Shown: positions 54,806 through 64,000 of the stretch, in pieces
How the letters are laid out: the number at the start of each line of letters is the position of its first letter
How positions within the stretch are numbered: the stretch's first letter is position 1
Origin: Chrysomallon squamiferum
Taxonomy: Eukaryota; Mollusca; Gastropoda; Neomphalida; Peltospiridae
NCBI GenBank assembly: GCA_012295275.1
Contig: CM022665.1
Coordinates: forward strand, 2,373,167 to 2,437,166
Direction of reading: 5' to 3'
DNA: 64,000 nt
Position numbers and translations under genes: made by a program
Notes under the pieces: model-generated
Seen by the model: the letters and a program-made list of their open reading frames with translations, nothing else
Told to the model about the DNA's origin: nothing
The model's database searches: none

Positions 54806-54871
54806 TTAAAATTTGAATTCCTTGTATTTCTTTGCTGATTTTCCACTGTCCTGCTGCTGTTTCTTTCTTTT
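54806..54871 (-). CDS. SF3B2: SF3B2 last exon
   Basis: Reads KRKKQQQDSGKSAKKYKEFKF then TAA. The basic, Tyr-Lys-Glu-Phe end is identical in style to the human C-terminus. The 326 bases between this exon and the next are plain AT-rich intron. Confidence 0.97.
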   Translation of the reverse strand, partial: KRKKQQQDSGKSAKKYKEFKF

Positions 54872-57800
54872 CTGTAAAAATAAAGATGAAACAAATGTTA
54901 CTTATTTTAGCATTTTTTTAAATATCCCACAAAACATGATGAACCTGCATGTCAAAACAAGGCTAAAATTTCAGCAGACTTAAGAAATAATCTAAAGAAT
55001 ACTAGGATGTCTGTGAATTCAAATCTTAAAAGTTCATTCTTTTAATATCTTGCAGAGTTCATGCAGCACATATATTTAAAAAGAATTTTAAATTCATAAA
55101 TAACATGTTTAAATTTAATCTACCAAGTGACCACTGCTAATGGTAACAGAGATATTTAAGAAACACAAAGCTGTTATTAAGGTAATAAATTACAAACCTT
55201 CTGCTTTGCTGCGTGTTCTGCAACCATGTCACTGAGATCCTCTTTCTCCAGCTGTGACTGCTGTTCTCTCACTGTCTGTTCGTACTTGGCCTGCATGGCT
55301 GCAGTGTCGAGGTCAAGCTCTTCAGGGTTCAAGGACACCTCGACAGCCTCTGCTGGCACCTTCTCTGCAGCCTTCTTTGCTGCTGGAACCTACAAAACAT
55401 ATTTGTTCATTAAGAAACTGAAATCAGTACCTCAGTGTTTTATAAATCCTGTTTGAAACACAAAATCACATTTATACTTCTCTTTAAAGTTAAAAGCATA
55501 CAAAAAAAAAAAAACCACTAAAAATTGAAGGTTAAGTTCAGAATCTGAAAACAAAGGATACATTTCCATTAGCTAAATCTTTTGTAAAGACCTTTATCTG
55601 GAGTTCAAAAAAAAAATATCACAGCATATCAATAATTCTGAATTCCTCACTTTATATCTGTTTTATCTCTCTAGGCAAGTATACTGTTCTTGAGTTGCTA
55701 TTGTTTTTATGTGCTACTTACAGCTCCTAAGTCATACACGTGAGCTGATCCCATCATAGCACCACCCACTGCAGCCTTCTTCTCTGGCAGAACAGTGAAA
55801 AGAGCAGGAGTGTCTCCTCCTTGGTCCATGGCATCTTCTATTCTCCTCTTTCTCAACTCTATCATTTCTGGAGTTTCAACTCCAATAGGAACTGAAGTCA
55901 AACCACTCGGTGTCTCCAGTCTACAATGATATAATAATTAATTTCTAAAAATCTTCAATTAAATTAACAGAGGATATATTATTTTTAAAAAGAAATAAAA
56001 TAATGTTTACAAAAATGAAATCTTCAGAGAAACAGAGAACAGAAATAAAACAATTAATTAAAAACAGAAATAAAACAATTAATATTAAACCACAAATCTT
56101 CAGTTTTCTCACAAAAACTAAAATTTTAAAATAATAACTGTTACTTTGTTAGGAGAAAAAGTGTATCGGTTATTTTTGATGTTTTTTTTTTTTTTTTTTT
56201 TTTTTTCAAATAATTTTCTTTCTTACTGAAACACTGGATTACAAAGTTCTGATCATGGTGAAGTTTTGCGCTGTTTGTTAAAGTGAAATATTTACCCTTC
56301 AGCTGGTGTGACGAGTCCAGTGTCGTCTTCTTCCTCAGATGATTCTTCAGACTCTTCTTCCGACTCTGACTCTGATTCAAGCTCTCCCCACTGAGTTTTA
56401 TCTATTTCTTCTTCTTCTACTGGAGTCTGATTTAAACATTATTATTTGTACACAGACACATTTTAAAATTACATTAAAAACAAAATAAATAAGGACAAAC
56501 TGAAGAAGCCCTTTGGTAAAGTGCAGTTTCATCATTATAAATTGTCAGTTACATGTTTTAGAATCAAAATTATTCTGCAAATTTTTCACATTTATGTCAT
56601 CAACTTTTGGTAAAAAAAAAAAAAATAATCATTCTATTTGCTGCTATTGGCAGTTGAAAATAATTATGAACAGGATGACAGTGTTAATTTTCACGCATCT
56701 TGTTATGTTACAAAATGAAAAACAATACACAGGATGTAAATAACTTACTGCAAAGTCTCCACCCTGGGTTCCGAACACATCACCATACAGTGGTTTCCCA
56801 TGTTCATCTACTGGAGGTTTGCCCCAACCTCCTGCATGGTAACCAAAAGAACAAGCCTGAAAAATTCAAAACAAAGACAGTATTTACCAAACATTTACTA
56901 ATATTCACAATTATTGTTCTGATACAGTAAGGTAACATTTGGAATTAATAATATTTACAATTCTAGAAAATGTTTTTAAAATTTAAAAACTATACTGAAG
57001 ATTTTGATATTTTGTGTCCCCACCTCTTCATTAAACAAACAAATAAAAAAAACAGTTTATGAGATCAAACCAGATTTAGTCAGATGTGTGAAAACAAAGG
57101 TCTTAATAAATTTGTTTTTAAAAAAAAAATATACAATTTGAAAAGTTCTGAAGAGAAAAACAAAATATTAAAATTCACCTCTGGAATTGGGGCATTAAGA
57201 CCTGGAACTTTCAAGTTTGGGTAAGATGGAGGAGGTCCGTATCTCTGCATGGCAATCAACCAAGGTGGTGGAACTTTTTCAGCAGCCTGAAAAATAATTA
57301 AAATATTTAAATTTAAATTTTGTGCGATATATTATCTGGAATATTTTACTGCATTAACAGCTTCTTTTATTTAATTAATTCATAATAATTCAAAAACTGA
57401 ACTTTAAATAAACTAATTTTAAAAATATGATATTTTACTGCATTTATGATGTTTTTTTAACTTAATTAATTCATAATAAACCAAATTCTGTTTCAGTAAA
57501 CTGTATAGTAAAAAGTGTCTTTATAAATTATTTTTGTTAATCATTTTTTTTTTTTTAATTAATTAAATCAACTATGAAGGAAAAGCCTGTTCAGTAATAT
57601 CCAAATATAAATTATACTGATTACTTTTCTTTTTTAGATATCAACATTCAATCAGTTATATTTTAAAACAGTGTTTGTGAAAACTTTCTTACCTGACCAA
57701 TGGGCATGCCAAGTGCTATTCTCAAGTCATCAGTTAAATTACCAGGTTTTTTCTCCTTCAAACGAGTTTCAAATTCTTTTCCCTGAAAAAAAATAAACCA

Positions 57801-60207
57801 CTTATACACAATACAAAATTTTTATTCATTGATAATTATAATTGACACAAAAAACAATTTTGTTTAAGAATAATTTTTCTGAAATTTTGCTAATCAAGGA
57901 ATTTTAGAAAACTTAAAGTTTAAATTATCAGTTTACATTCAGTTCTCTGTGTATGCAATTCTTTTTAGCTGAAAAAAAGTAGGATATTGAGGTAAGCATT
58001 TTTTTAAATATTCACATGAGCTGCAACACACACACACACACACAAGCACACAGAGTTTATACTCACACATTTAAATTGTAAAAATAAGCAAACCTCGTAA
58101 TAAAGATCTCCATGAATTGTCATTTTGGGCTTCACTTGATGTCTGAAGAAGGCATCATGTAGTTTCTGGTAGTCAATGTCTATTTTACCCATCTTAGGAC
58201 GAACACGTTCTCTCATCTTAGCCTTCAGTGTCTTCTGATCTTCCTACATGATCAAAGTGAGAACTTGCATATACACATAACTTATAATAGTCAAAATCTG
58301 TGTATGTCACTCATTATGAATTAACTACAACAGTTGCAAACTAAGCTGTTTGTTACAATGTACCCATTTGTTAATATTTACTCCAAAAATGACAATTTAT
58401 TACTCTAATTTATTTTTGTTAAGTTACCTTTCAGAGAGTTTGAAAAAGTAAACAACAGCTTGATACAAAACCAGAAAGTAAATTGTAAGAAGTGCTAAAC
58501 AAAACATAACGAAAAATTATAGTCTTGAACTTCAGTATTTAACTCATAAATGACAAAGTGAAATTAAACACAGCCAAGGTTTTCTGTAATTCAGGATACT
58601 TGCCATCCAGGCTTTTTTGTGGGTTTTTTATACTAATAATCTTAATACACAAGACTAAATAAAAACAAATAATAATAAACTCTGTTATAATAAATTAACA
58701 AGAGAGAATAAAATGTTAACTTTTGAGATTGTAGTAGTTAAAAGAAGTCTGCTTTCAGTGAATGACTTGAAAACAAACCTTCTCAGCCAGTGCAGCTCTC
58801 ATCTCTTCAATTCCAGTTGCCTTAATAAAATCAGGCAGCTCAAACGGTTGTTTCTCAATTCCTCTCTTCCCTTGCAAGTATTTTCTCTTGTAACACCAGT
58901 GTCGAGGAACAGGAACAGTGTTCCTTGTTGCCTGAATACAAATAAAAAAATGTTCATTTAATCTCATACAAACATGAATAGATATTAAATCAGAAACAAA
59001 GCAGAACGCGAAAAAAGAAGAAAATGAAAAATACTGACCATGTTAAATATTATTATTTATTTATTTATTTACTCAGGCTGTTTTTGAATGTGTATGAATT
59101 AATAATAGGTTATTAATAAAAAAAAAAATGAATAATAAATGAATTTAAATATAAAACACTGTCTATAACTATTCTACTGAACAGGTAACAGTTGAAAAGA
59201 AAAAACTTACTTTCAACTGCACCAACAATCGAGGGTCTCTGGCAGTTACATCATGCATTTCTACAACATCAGGTCGAGTCACCAGCTGAAAGAAATAAAT
59301 CAGAATTTATTAAAAAAATTAAATATTAACAACAATCAACATTCCTTGTTCCTGAATCAAACTATATGGTTCTTTTATTTCTCACAACAGTTTGGTGATG
59401 TTGATATTCAATCAATATTTAATTACAGTGGCACATCATGCTACTTATCAACTGTTGATATTCTTCTGCCAATATACAGTAACATACACAATTTGAATAC
59501 CATTTCTCACTAATCTTAATAATTATACTATCTTATATAACTAATTTACATGAGATTATTTATTAAAAACAACAATAATACAATATGTTTAAATGATAAT
59601 AATTTTTATTATATCTAATAACAATATTTAAAATTTAAGAGTGTTTAATAAGATATTGAAATTCTTACTTGTTTTAGCTGAGCAACACTAAGTCGAGTTA
59701 GTTTTTTTAATCTTTTCTTTGAAATTTTTGGAACGTTATCTTCACGCAGTACATCCTAGAAAAAATATTTCAATTTTATTAAAAAAAAAATGTATTAGTG
59801 AACTCATTCAAGGAAACATTTCAACAGTGAGATAAATTTTTAAACATAAATAACTAATGCTGTTAAAAATAAAAGACCTGCTTTTATAAATGAAAACCAA
59901 GCAGAAAATGTTAAATTATTTATGAAAAAGAATTAACGAATAATATGTTCTTCAATTAAAAAACAAAAAAAAACAAAAAAAAAACTTATGATAACGATAC
60001 TGAGTTACTTAAGTGTACTCATTCATTTTATAAAACTAAAAAGTTTTTCTTATTAACTTCTTCATCGTCATCGTCGTCATCATCATCATCGTCATTCTTT
60101 TCTGTTTCTTTCTGTTTGGCTTCTTGGGCCTTTTTGATGTCTTCCTCTGCTTTCTTCTGTTCCGACCTAGATGAATCCTTGGGTTTTTCTGGCTCAGCAA
60201 TCTGCCA

Positions 60208-60277
<70 letters not shown>

Positions 60278-63200
60278 GTAATAATAATAATAATACTCGT
60301 AAAGACAATATGGAAAATTAATAGTAGTAATAATTCTGGTAATTATAATAATTTTCAAACTTTGGGTAGATGAATGACAAATTAAAAAAATAATAATAAT
60401 ATAAAAAAAAGAAATCACAGATAAAAATTAAATAAATTTTGAGATAACCTTACACTGTGAAGAACAATACTATACTATGTGATAAAATTAAACCTATTAA
60501 ACCAAAAATTTAAGAACTATTTTCAGTGGTTTATTTATTTACCTTAAAAGCCTCAAATATCATAGCAAATGTATGATAACTGGGATCTGTGGGTTCTAGA
60601 TCAAGCTGTTCCTGTACATATCTGGAAAAAATATTTTAACAAAATTTTTATTAAGAAATCTTGTCTTACTCGAAGTTAGCAAATAAATAAATATTTTTAC
60701 ATATCACATTCATTAGAATTAAATTTAATACTGGGATGCTGCAAATGTACAAATTAAAGTTTAAAAAAAAAAAAAAGGATTAAGTGACAGTTTCAGATTA
60801 ATAACCATATTGAAAACCTAAAACAATATTTGTCTAAACAATTTCATGTGAAATTAAAATATATACATGTATCTGTGCATTTATTAACAAGAAAATTGGG
60901 TTTCTTAACGAAGGTGCCATCACAATATCTTTTCAGCAAATCTGAGACTGAATTTCATTTCAAACACAAAGCACTGAAAAATTACTGTAATTTTTAATCA
61001 ATTTGTTTTCAGTATATTTACCACTAAGAATGAGTGTTTTCTGAGAAAACAATTTATAAAAATGATAATCCCCTACAACATTTGTAACTTAAACTCTCCC
61101 TTATCAGTACAACATGGTTTTAAAATACTAATTCACAACTTCACTTAATTCCTAATAGGAAATACACTGAGAAAATAAGTTAAACACTAACTCTATCTGT
61201 ATATGTTCTTCTTCTTCTTTATTACTGTCCTCAATCTCCATAGCTTTCTTCTGTTCCTGAACTCTACTCCTCTTCGCCTTCTTCTTCTTCTTCTTCCTCT
61301 TCTTATTTTTTGACTAAAACAAATAAAATAATGTTCATGTTTCCATGATTTCCCCACTGTACATTTTTTTTTTTACTGTTGTTTTGCATTTGTAAATCTT
61401 AAAACTATGAACACATAAAATCTGAAACCCAATCAGTTATGTATCTTGAATGCACCATAATTACTTTTTTTTTTTTATAAATTAAAAGGTAAAAAATAAA
61501 AATACCAGGAAACAAATATGTATTTATTTAAACTCACAAAAATATCTCCAGTTTAATGTAATCATAAAAAAAAAAAAAAAAAAAAATAATAATATTAAGA
61601 TAGATATCATAATAAAAAAATGTAATGTCTTAAGTAATCCATGAGCTATACCTCTTTCAATGTCTTTGTGGTTTTGGGAATTTCCTCTTCCTCTTCAATA
61701 ATGTCTGTGATTAATTCCTCTTTCCCTTCATCACTGGACTTGTCTGCATTTAGATCATCTGTAAAAAACACCCAACATTTGGTTATTTTACTTAGCTATC
61801 ACAACATTTGTCAACTTTAATTTTCAGTCATATAAACAATTCCTGTTTCAGTTAGTGACTCAAAATGGTAATTAAAGGCTTGTTCTTTCCTAATTTTAAT
61901 GGTCTTTAACCCATAATTATGTCTGAAATATCATGACAGATTTGAGAAAACAAGAAAAAAAACATAAAACACCCAAACGTGTTCAATTCATTGTGAAATA
62001 AAATATTTCTTCCAAGTTTACATAAAGATCTGAACTAAAAAAAAAAAAAAACTTTGAAATTTTAATTTGTATATTTTAAAAGCACCTTCTATGCAAACAG
62101 AATATTCTTTGATAAAAGTAATAAAAGTAATGCCAAAAACAATATAAATAAAGAAATAAAAACTTTTGCTTCTTACCTCCTTTCTCCAGTCTTTCTAACT
62201 CTTCTGGACTGACTCCCACTTCTTGAGCACGTACACTCTTGAACTCAAGAACTTTTTCCAGTGCTGATGGTAGACGAAATTCCTTGGGTGGTTCTTGAGG
62301 AGGCACCTTCCTTTCTGGGGTTGGTGCTGCATGTTCATTCTGCCCAGGAGTAAACTTTTCACCCATTCTCTCCCCTTGTGCTGGAGCAACAATTTGTTCA
62401 GTGGGAGCTGGCTGTCCAATTCTTTCTACAGGCTTCGCTCCCATTAGTTCTCCAGGTTGTGTTCCCATCATCTCATGTGGTGGTGGTGGTGGTGGTGGTG
62501 GGGGGGGTGGAGGTGGTGCTAGTATTTCTGTGTGTGTAGTTGGTGGACCAATCCTTTCATCATGGGGTGGTGGAGGTCCCATTCTTTCTCCAGGTGGTGG
62601 AGCAGCCACTCTTTCTCCGAGAGGTGGGCCCATCCTTTCACCCATGGGGTCACCCATAATAACTCTGTCGCCTGGTTGAGGCATTCCAGGAGGGGCATTA
62701 CTCGACTCATTCTGTGATATAAACAAATTTATTATAACACTGTTTTCATTTATTATACAAATTAGCAAAACAAAACCAAAACGATTAAAAAAAGATTAAA
62801 AAAAAAAAAATGGGAGGGAGAATTCTAATTATAGAAAATTCAAGCAATTTATTAAGCAATCATTTTGGTTCTGATTACAACTGCAGTCCCAAATCATCTC
62901 ATTCCTTTACCATGAAATAACCGTGCACTGAATCTCCAATAAATGCAGATTTGTAAGATGTTATTCACTTATTACTGTTGTTTAAGCTGTAGACTAACCA
63001 GTATTGGCTGAGGAAGTCTCTGTGGCTGAGGAGGTACAGGCTGTGGAGGCCGCAGCCCCTGCTGTATGCCAGGTGGAGGAGGAGGCATGTGAGGTGGTGG
63101 TGGGGGCATCACTCCTTGCGATTGGACAATTGCAGTCGGCTGTACTCTTGCAGGTATTGTGGTGGCAGGTCCCACCAAGCCAGTGGGTACAGCTTGCTGT

Positions 63201-63618
63201 GTTGCCACTGGTGGGGGTGGAATAGCAGCCGAAGGTGATCCAGGTGGAGCTGTAACTGGCTGCTGAGCTGGTAATAAAGATATTCAACAAATGAGAAAAA
63301 AAAAACTAAAAATATCTGCAAAATTACATTTCAGTTTCTCTGACACTGCTTGGTTTATTAATATTAAACACATATATAAACAATACTGCTATTTACAAAC
63401 ACAAATTCACTATGTTGCTGACATCATTAATACACTTCATCACTCAAAACAGCTTGTTTTATTTGTTTTAAAACATTTATTTTAATTATTATAAAGGTTC
63501 ATTTACAAGTAAACATAATAATGTCTTAAAAATTTTTTTAAATAGGAAAGATATGAAGATATTTCTTACCAGATTGTTGCTGGGCATCAATCAAAACAAT
63601 CTGAGTGTGTTGTATCAT
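54806..63618 (-). CDS. SF3B2: Splicing factor 3B subunit 2 (SAP145), 5'-partial gene
   Basis: Eighteen exons on the minus strand join with consistent phases to 888 codons including the stop. SF3B2 is a subunit of SF3b in the U2 snRNP and helps hold U2 at the branch site in the nucleus; it contacts SF3B4. Visible in order: the last piece of the SAP motif (MIQHTQIVL), a long Pro/Gln region, the conserved LPSALEKVLEFKS helix, acidic and Lys-rich tracts, the motif IFEAFK, SKKRLKKLTRLSVAQLKQ, the DUF382 core (RPDVVEMHDVTARDP, VPVPRHWCYKRKYLQGKRG), the PSP region (ALGMPIGQ, VPPPWLIAMQRYGPPPSYPN), GYHAGGWGKPP, the acidic SESE tract, FTVLPEK, and the C-terminal KKYKEFKF. Human SF3B2 is 895 residues in total, so with the missing N-terminus this protein is somewhat longer, mainly through the proline/GER region. 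The start codon lies beyond the right edge. Confidence 0.97.
55198..55389 (-). CDS. SF3B2: SF3B2 exon: C-terminal helix region
   Basis: Sixty-four codons, phase 0 at both ends. It contains VEVSLNPEELDLDTAAM, KYEQTVREQQSQLEKEDL and SDMVAEHAAKQK, the conserved C-terminal helical block. Confidence 0.97.
55722..55920 (-). CDS. SF3B2: SF3B2 exon: ETPE..FTVLPEK block
   Basis: It reads LETPSGLTSVPIGVETPEMI, then DTPALFTVLPEKKAAVGGAM and SAHVYDLGA. It starts with the last base of a split Gly codon and ends at GTAAGT in phase 0. The 332-bp intron on its 3' side (55390-55721) holds nothing else I can see. Confidence 0.97.
55921..56295 (-). other. SF3B2 intron
   Basis: A/T-rich, with an A27 run in the sense direction (T27 at 56180-56206 on the plus strand). 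Nothing else seen. Confidence 0.85.
56296..56426 (-). CDS. SF3B2: SF3B2 exon: acidic Ser/Glu tract
   Basis: It reads TPVEEEEIDKTQWGELESES then a Ser/Glu run (EEESEESSEEEDD) and TGLVTPAEG. IDxTxWGELE is conserved. The serine-acid run is a probable CK2 target by composition. The 322-bp intron on its 5' side is plain AT-rich. Confidence 0.97.
56749..56856 (-). CDS. SF3B2: SF3B2 exon: GYHAGGWGKPP
   Basis: Thirty-six codons, phase 0 at both ends: ACSFGYHAGGWGKPPVDEHG then KPLYGDVFGTQGGDFA. This is the end of the PSP region. The 322-bp intron upstream of it in the gene is featureless. Confidence 0.98.
57179..57286 (-). CDS. SF3B2: SF3B2 exon: PSP core
   Basis: It reads EKVPPPWLIAMQRYGPPPSY then PNLKVPGLNAPIPE, nearly identical to human. 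Phase 0 at both ends. Confidence 0.98.
57287..57692 (-). other. SF3B2 intron
   Basis: Contains a diverged duplication: TATTTTACTGCATTAACAGC near 57340 and a similar TATTTTACTGCATTTATGA near 57430, each followed by TTAATTAATTCATAATAA. No exon seen. Confidence 0.8.
57693..57782 (-). CDS. SF3B2: SF3B2 exon: start of PSP
   Basis: It reads GKEFETRLKEKKPGNLTDDL then RIALGMPIGQ, phase 0 at both ends. The 311-bp intron on its 5' side carries a (CA)n run near 58026-58042. Confidence 0.98.
58094..58243 (-). CDS. SF3B2: SF3B2 exon: KMRERVRPKMGKIDIDYQ
   Basis: Fifty codons, phase 0. It reads RERVRPKMGKIDIDYQKLHD then AFFRHQVKPKMTIHGDLYYE. The acceptor is CATGTAG. Confidence 0.98.
58244..58778 (-). other. 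SF3B2 intron
   Basis: 535 bp of AT-rich sequence with no recognised feature. Confidence 0.85.
58779..58931 (-). CDS. SF3B2: SF3B2 exon: DUF382 core
   Basis: It reads ATRNTVPVPRHWCYKRKYLQ, GKRGIEKQPFELPDFIKATG and IEEMRAALAEK, the most conserved part of the protein. Phase 0 at both ends. Confidence 0.99.
59211..59285 (-). CDS. SF3B2: SF3B2 exon: DUF382 start
   Basis: Twenty-five codons: LVTRPDVVEMHDVTARDPRL then LVQLK. Phase 0; donor GTAAGT. The 279-bp intron on its 5' side is featureless. Confidence 0.98.
59286..59668 (-). other. SF3B2 intron
   Basis: 383 bp of AT-rich sequence; nothing seen. Confidence 0.85.
59669..59755 (-). CDS. SF3B2: SF3B2 exon: SKKRLKKLTRLSVAQLKQ
   Basis: Twenty-nine codons, DVLREDNVPKISKKRLKKLT then RLSVAQLKQ. 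Corresponds to the human LSKKKLRRMNRFTVAELKQ block. Phase 0. Confidence 0.97.
60058..60201 (-). CDS. SF3B2: SF3B2 exon: charged linker with poly-Asp
   Basis: It starts IAEPEKPKDSSRSEQKKAEE and ends in an Asp run followed by Glu-Glu. The acceptor GGCAG sits directly behind a (TTA)n array. The best donor in phase is GTTAAT after Glu-Glu; a second in-frame GTTTTA site 24 bases on would add VNKKNFL and one more residue. The 3' border is therefore uncertain by eight codons. The 302-bp intron that follows holds only AT-rich sequence. Confidence 0.85.
60205..60296 (-). repeat. (TTA)n microsatellite at an SF3B2 splice acceptor
   Basis: On the plus strand this is about 29 AAT units, with two interruptions. 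On the SF3B2 sense strand it is a (TTA)n tract ending 5-10 bases before the acceptor CAG of the exon at 60058-60201. It stands where a polypyrimidine tract should be. Confidence 0.95.
60543..60621 (-). CDS. SF3B2: SF3B2 exon: YVQEQLDLEP..IFEAFK
   Basis: It completes a Glu codon and reads YVQEQLDLEPTDPSYHTFAM then IFEAFK. The IFEAFK block is conserved. The donor is GTAAAT. Confidence 0.95.
60622..61191 (-). other. SF3B2 intron
   Basis: 570 bp of AT-rich sequence with an A14 run near 60763-60776; no exon seen. Confidence 0.85.
61192..61313 (-). CDS. SF3B2: SF3B2 exon: Lys-rich tract
   Basis: It reads SKNKKRKKKKKKAKRSRVQE then QKKAMEIEDSNKEEEEHIQI. The lysine run is a likely nuclear localisation signal and matches the NRKKKKK tract of human SF3B2. 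It ends in phase 2 at GTTAGT. Confidence 0.95.
61314..61651 (-). other. SF3B2 intron
   Basis: 338 bp with an A22 run at 61566-61587 on the plus strand; nothing else seen. Confidence 0.85.
61652..61758 (-). CDS. SF3B2: SF3B2 exon: acidic linker
   Basis: It reads DLNADKSSDEGKEELITDII then EEEEEIPKTTKTLKE. Two bases at its start complete an Asp codon from the previous exon. Acidic composition is typical of this region. Confidence 0.93.
61759..62176 (-). other. SF3B2 intron
   Basis: 418 bp of AT-rich sequence; nothing seen. Confidence 0.85.
62177..62711 (-). CDS. SF3B2: SF3B2 exon: GER-proline repeats and conserved helix
   Basis: A 535-nt exon. Its first two thirds read as repeated GERMGPP-type units (GERMGPPLGERVAAPPPGER, DERIGPP, VERIGQP, GERMGEKF) around a run of 13 prolines. 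Then comes EFRLPSALEKVLEFKSVRAQ and VGVSPEELERLEKG, where LPSALEKVLEFKS matches the human IPQALEKILQLKE. It ends in phase 1 at GTAAGA. The repeats are absent from the human protein in this form. Confidence 0.95.
62999..63267 (-). CDS. SF3B2: SF3B2 exon: Pro/Gln-rich N-terminal region
   Basis: It reads QQPVTAPPGSPSAAIPPPPV, later PPPPPHMPPPPPGIQQGL and PQPVPPQPQRLPQPIL. Low-complexity proline-rich sequence is expected here. The phases (1 in, 0 out) fit both neighbours, which supports the exon although the sequence is poorly conserved. The 287-bp intron after it is AT-rich. Confidence 0.88.
63268..63569 (-). other. SF3B2 intron
   Basis: 302 bp of AT-rich sequence; no feature seen. Confidence 0.8.
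63570..63618 (-). CDS. SF3B2: SF3B2 exon: end of SAP motif
   Basis: A 49-nt exon, MIQHTQIVLIDAQQQS plus one base. MIQHTQIVL aligns with the end of the SAP motif, where human has SYTRQTGIVL. The acceptor TTTTGATAG and donor GTAAGA are good. The first codon is ATG but the homology implies that SAP helices lie in earlier exons. Confidence 0.8.
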
Positions 63619-64000
63619 CTATCAAAACAATAACATTAAGAATAAAAATAAAATTAAAAACAAAGAAAGAACAGAATCATTTTATTTATGGTTATATGTG
63701 TTGGATATATCGTAAAAGGCCATTCAGATAATGAAATGGGTTAATCTTTCTATTTAGCAAATCAACAGGAAGATTTAAAAAAATATCATATTCAGTACAG
63801 ATAACTGTAAACAATTTAATTTTGAACTATTACATCAAATAACTTGAAGAATAAAAATAAAAGAAATATATTTTGTAAAGATAATTATTAAAGGATGTGA
63901 CAAAAGTTTTAAGTTATCACATCAAACAACATGAAGAACAGAAAACAGCTATTAAAATTATCTTCTTTCTATAACTAAATTTATATATTTTTCTGAGCTC
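63619..64000 (-). other. SF3B2 intron, running off the window
   Basis: No exon is visible in the last 382 bases; the N-terminal SF3B2 exons should lie beyond 64000. Confidence 0.75.

Noticed and set aside
62401-62717. Plus-strand Gly/Ser-rich frames opposite SF3B2
   Set aside because: They are the antisense of the proline-coding exon.

Overview
The window is animal nuclear DNA. It is extremely AT-rich, full of (ATT)n microsatellites and long T-runs, and carries two intron-rich genes that face each other. Exons are recognisable by conserved protein sequence, compatible phases and GT..AG borders. A mollusc or other lophotrochozoan is my best guess, from the mix of L1/Tx1-like LINE, tRNA-type SINE head and diverged but complete orthologues; this is inference.

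Layout. 1-510 is the end of a 74-bp minisatellite. 1500-5660 is a decayed L1/Tx1-clade LINE on the minus strand with endonuclease and reverse-transcriptase motifs. 6027-6512 is a 202-bp nearly perfect inverted repeat. 6513-15935 has no coding sequence I can support. 15936-43331 (+) is most of a protein kinase D gene (PRKD): C1a, linker, C1b, acidic stretch, PH domain, catalytic domain, C-terminus and stop. The first exons, which encode the N-terminal ubiquitin-like region, were not found and probably lie left of the window. 43332-54805 is the convergent intergenic/3'-UTR stretch. 54806-63618 (-) is SF3B2 (SAP145), the SF3b subunit of the U2 snRNP, in 18 exons with the N-terminal SAP start beyond the right edge.

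The two genes are not functionally linked: PRKD is a DAG-responsive signalling kinase, SF3B2 a core splicing factor. They share only a convergent arrangement, with a plus-strand and a minus-strand poly(A) signal about 130 bp apart near 54.4 kb.

I found no clearly new biological system. The items most worth a second look are the long fold-back at 6027-6512, repeat arrays lying directly on splice acceptors of both genes, a candidate in-frame 45-nt PRKD exon with tandem acceptors, a possible alternative PRKD C-terminus, and lineage-specific GER-proline repeats in SF3B2.
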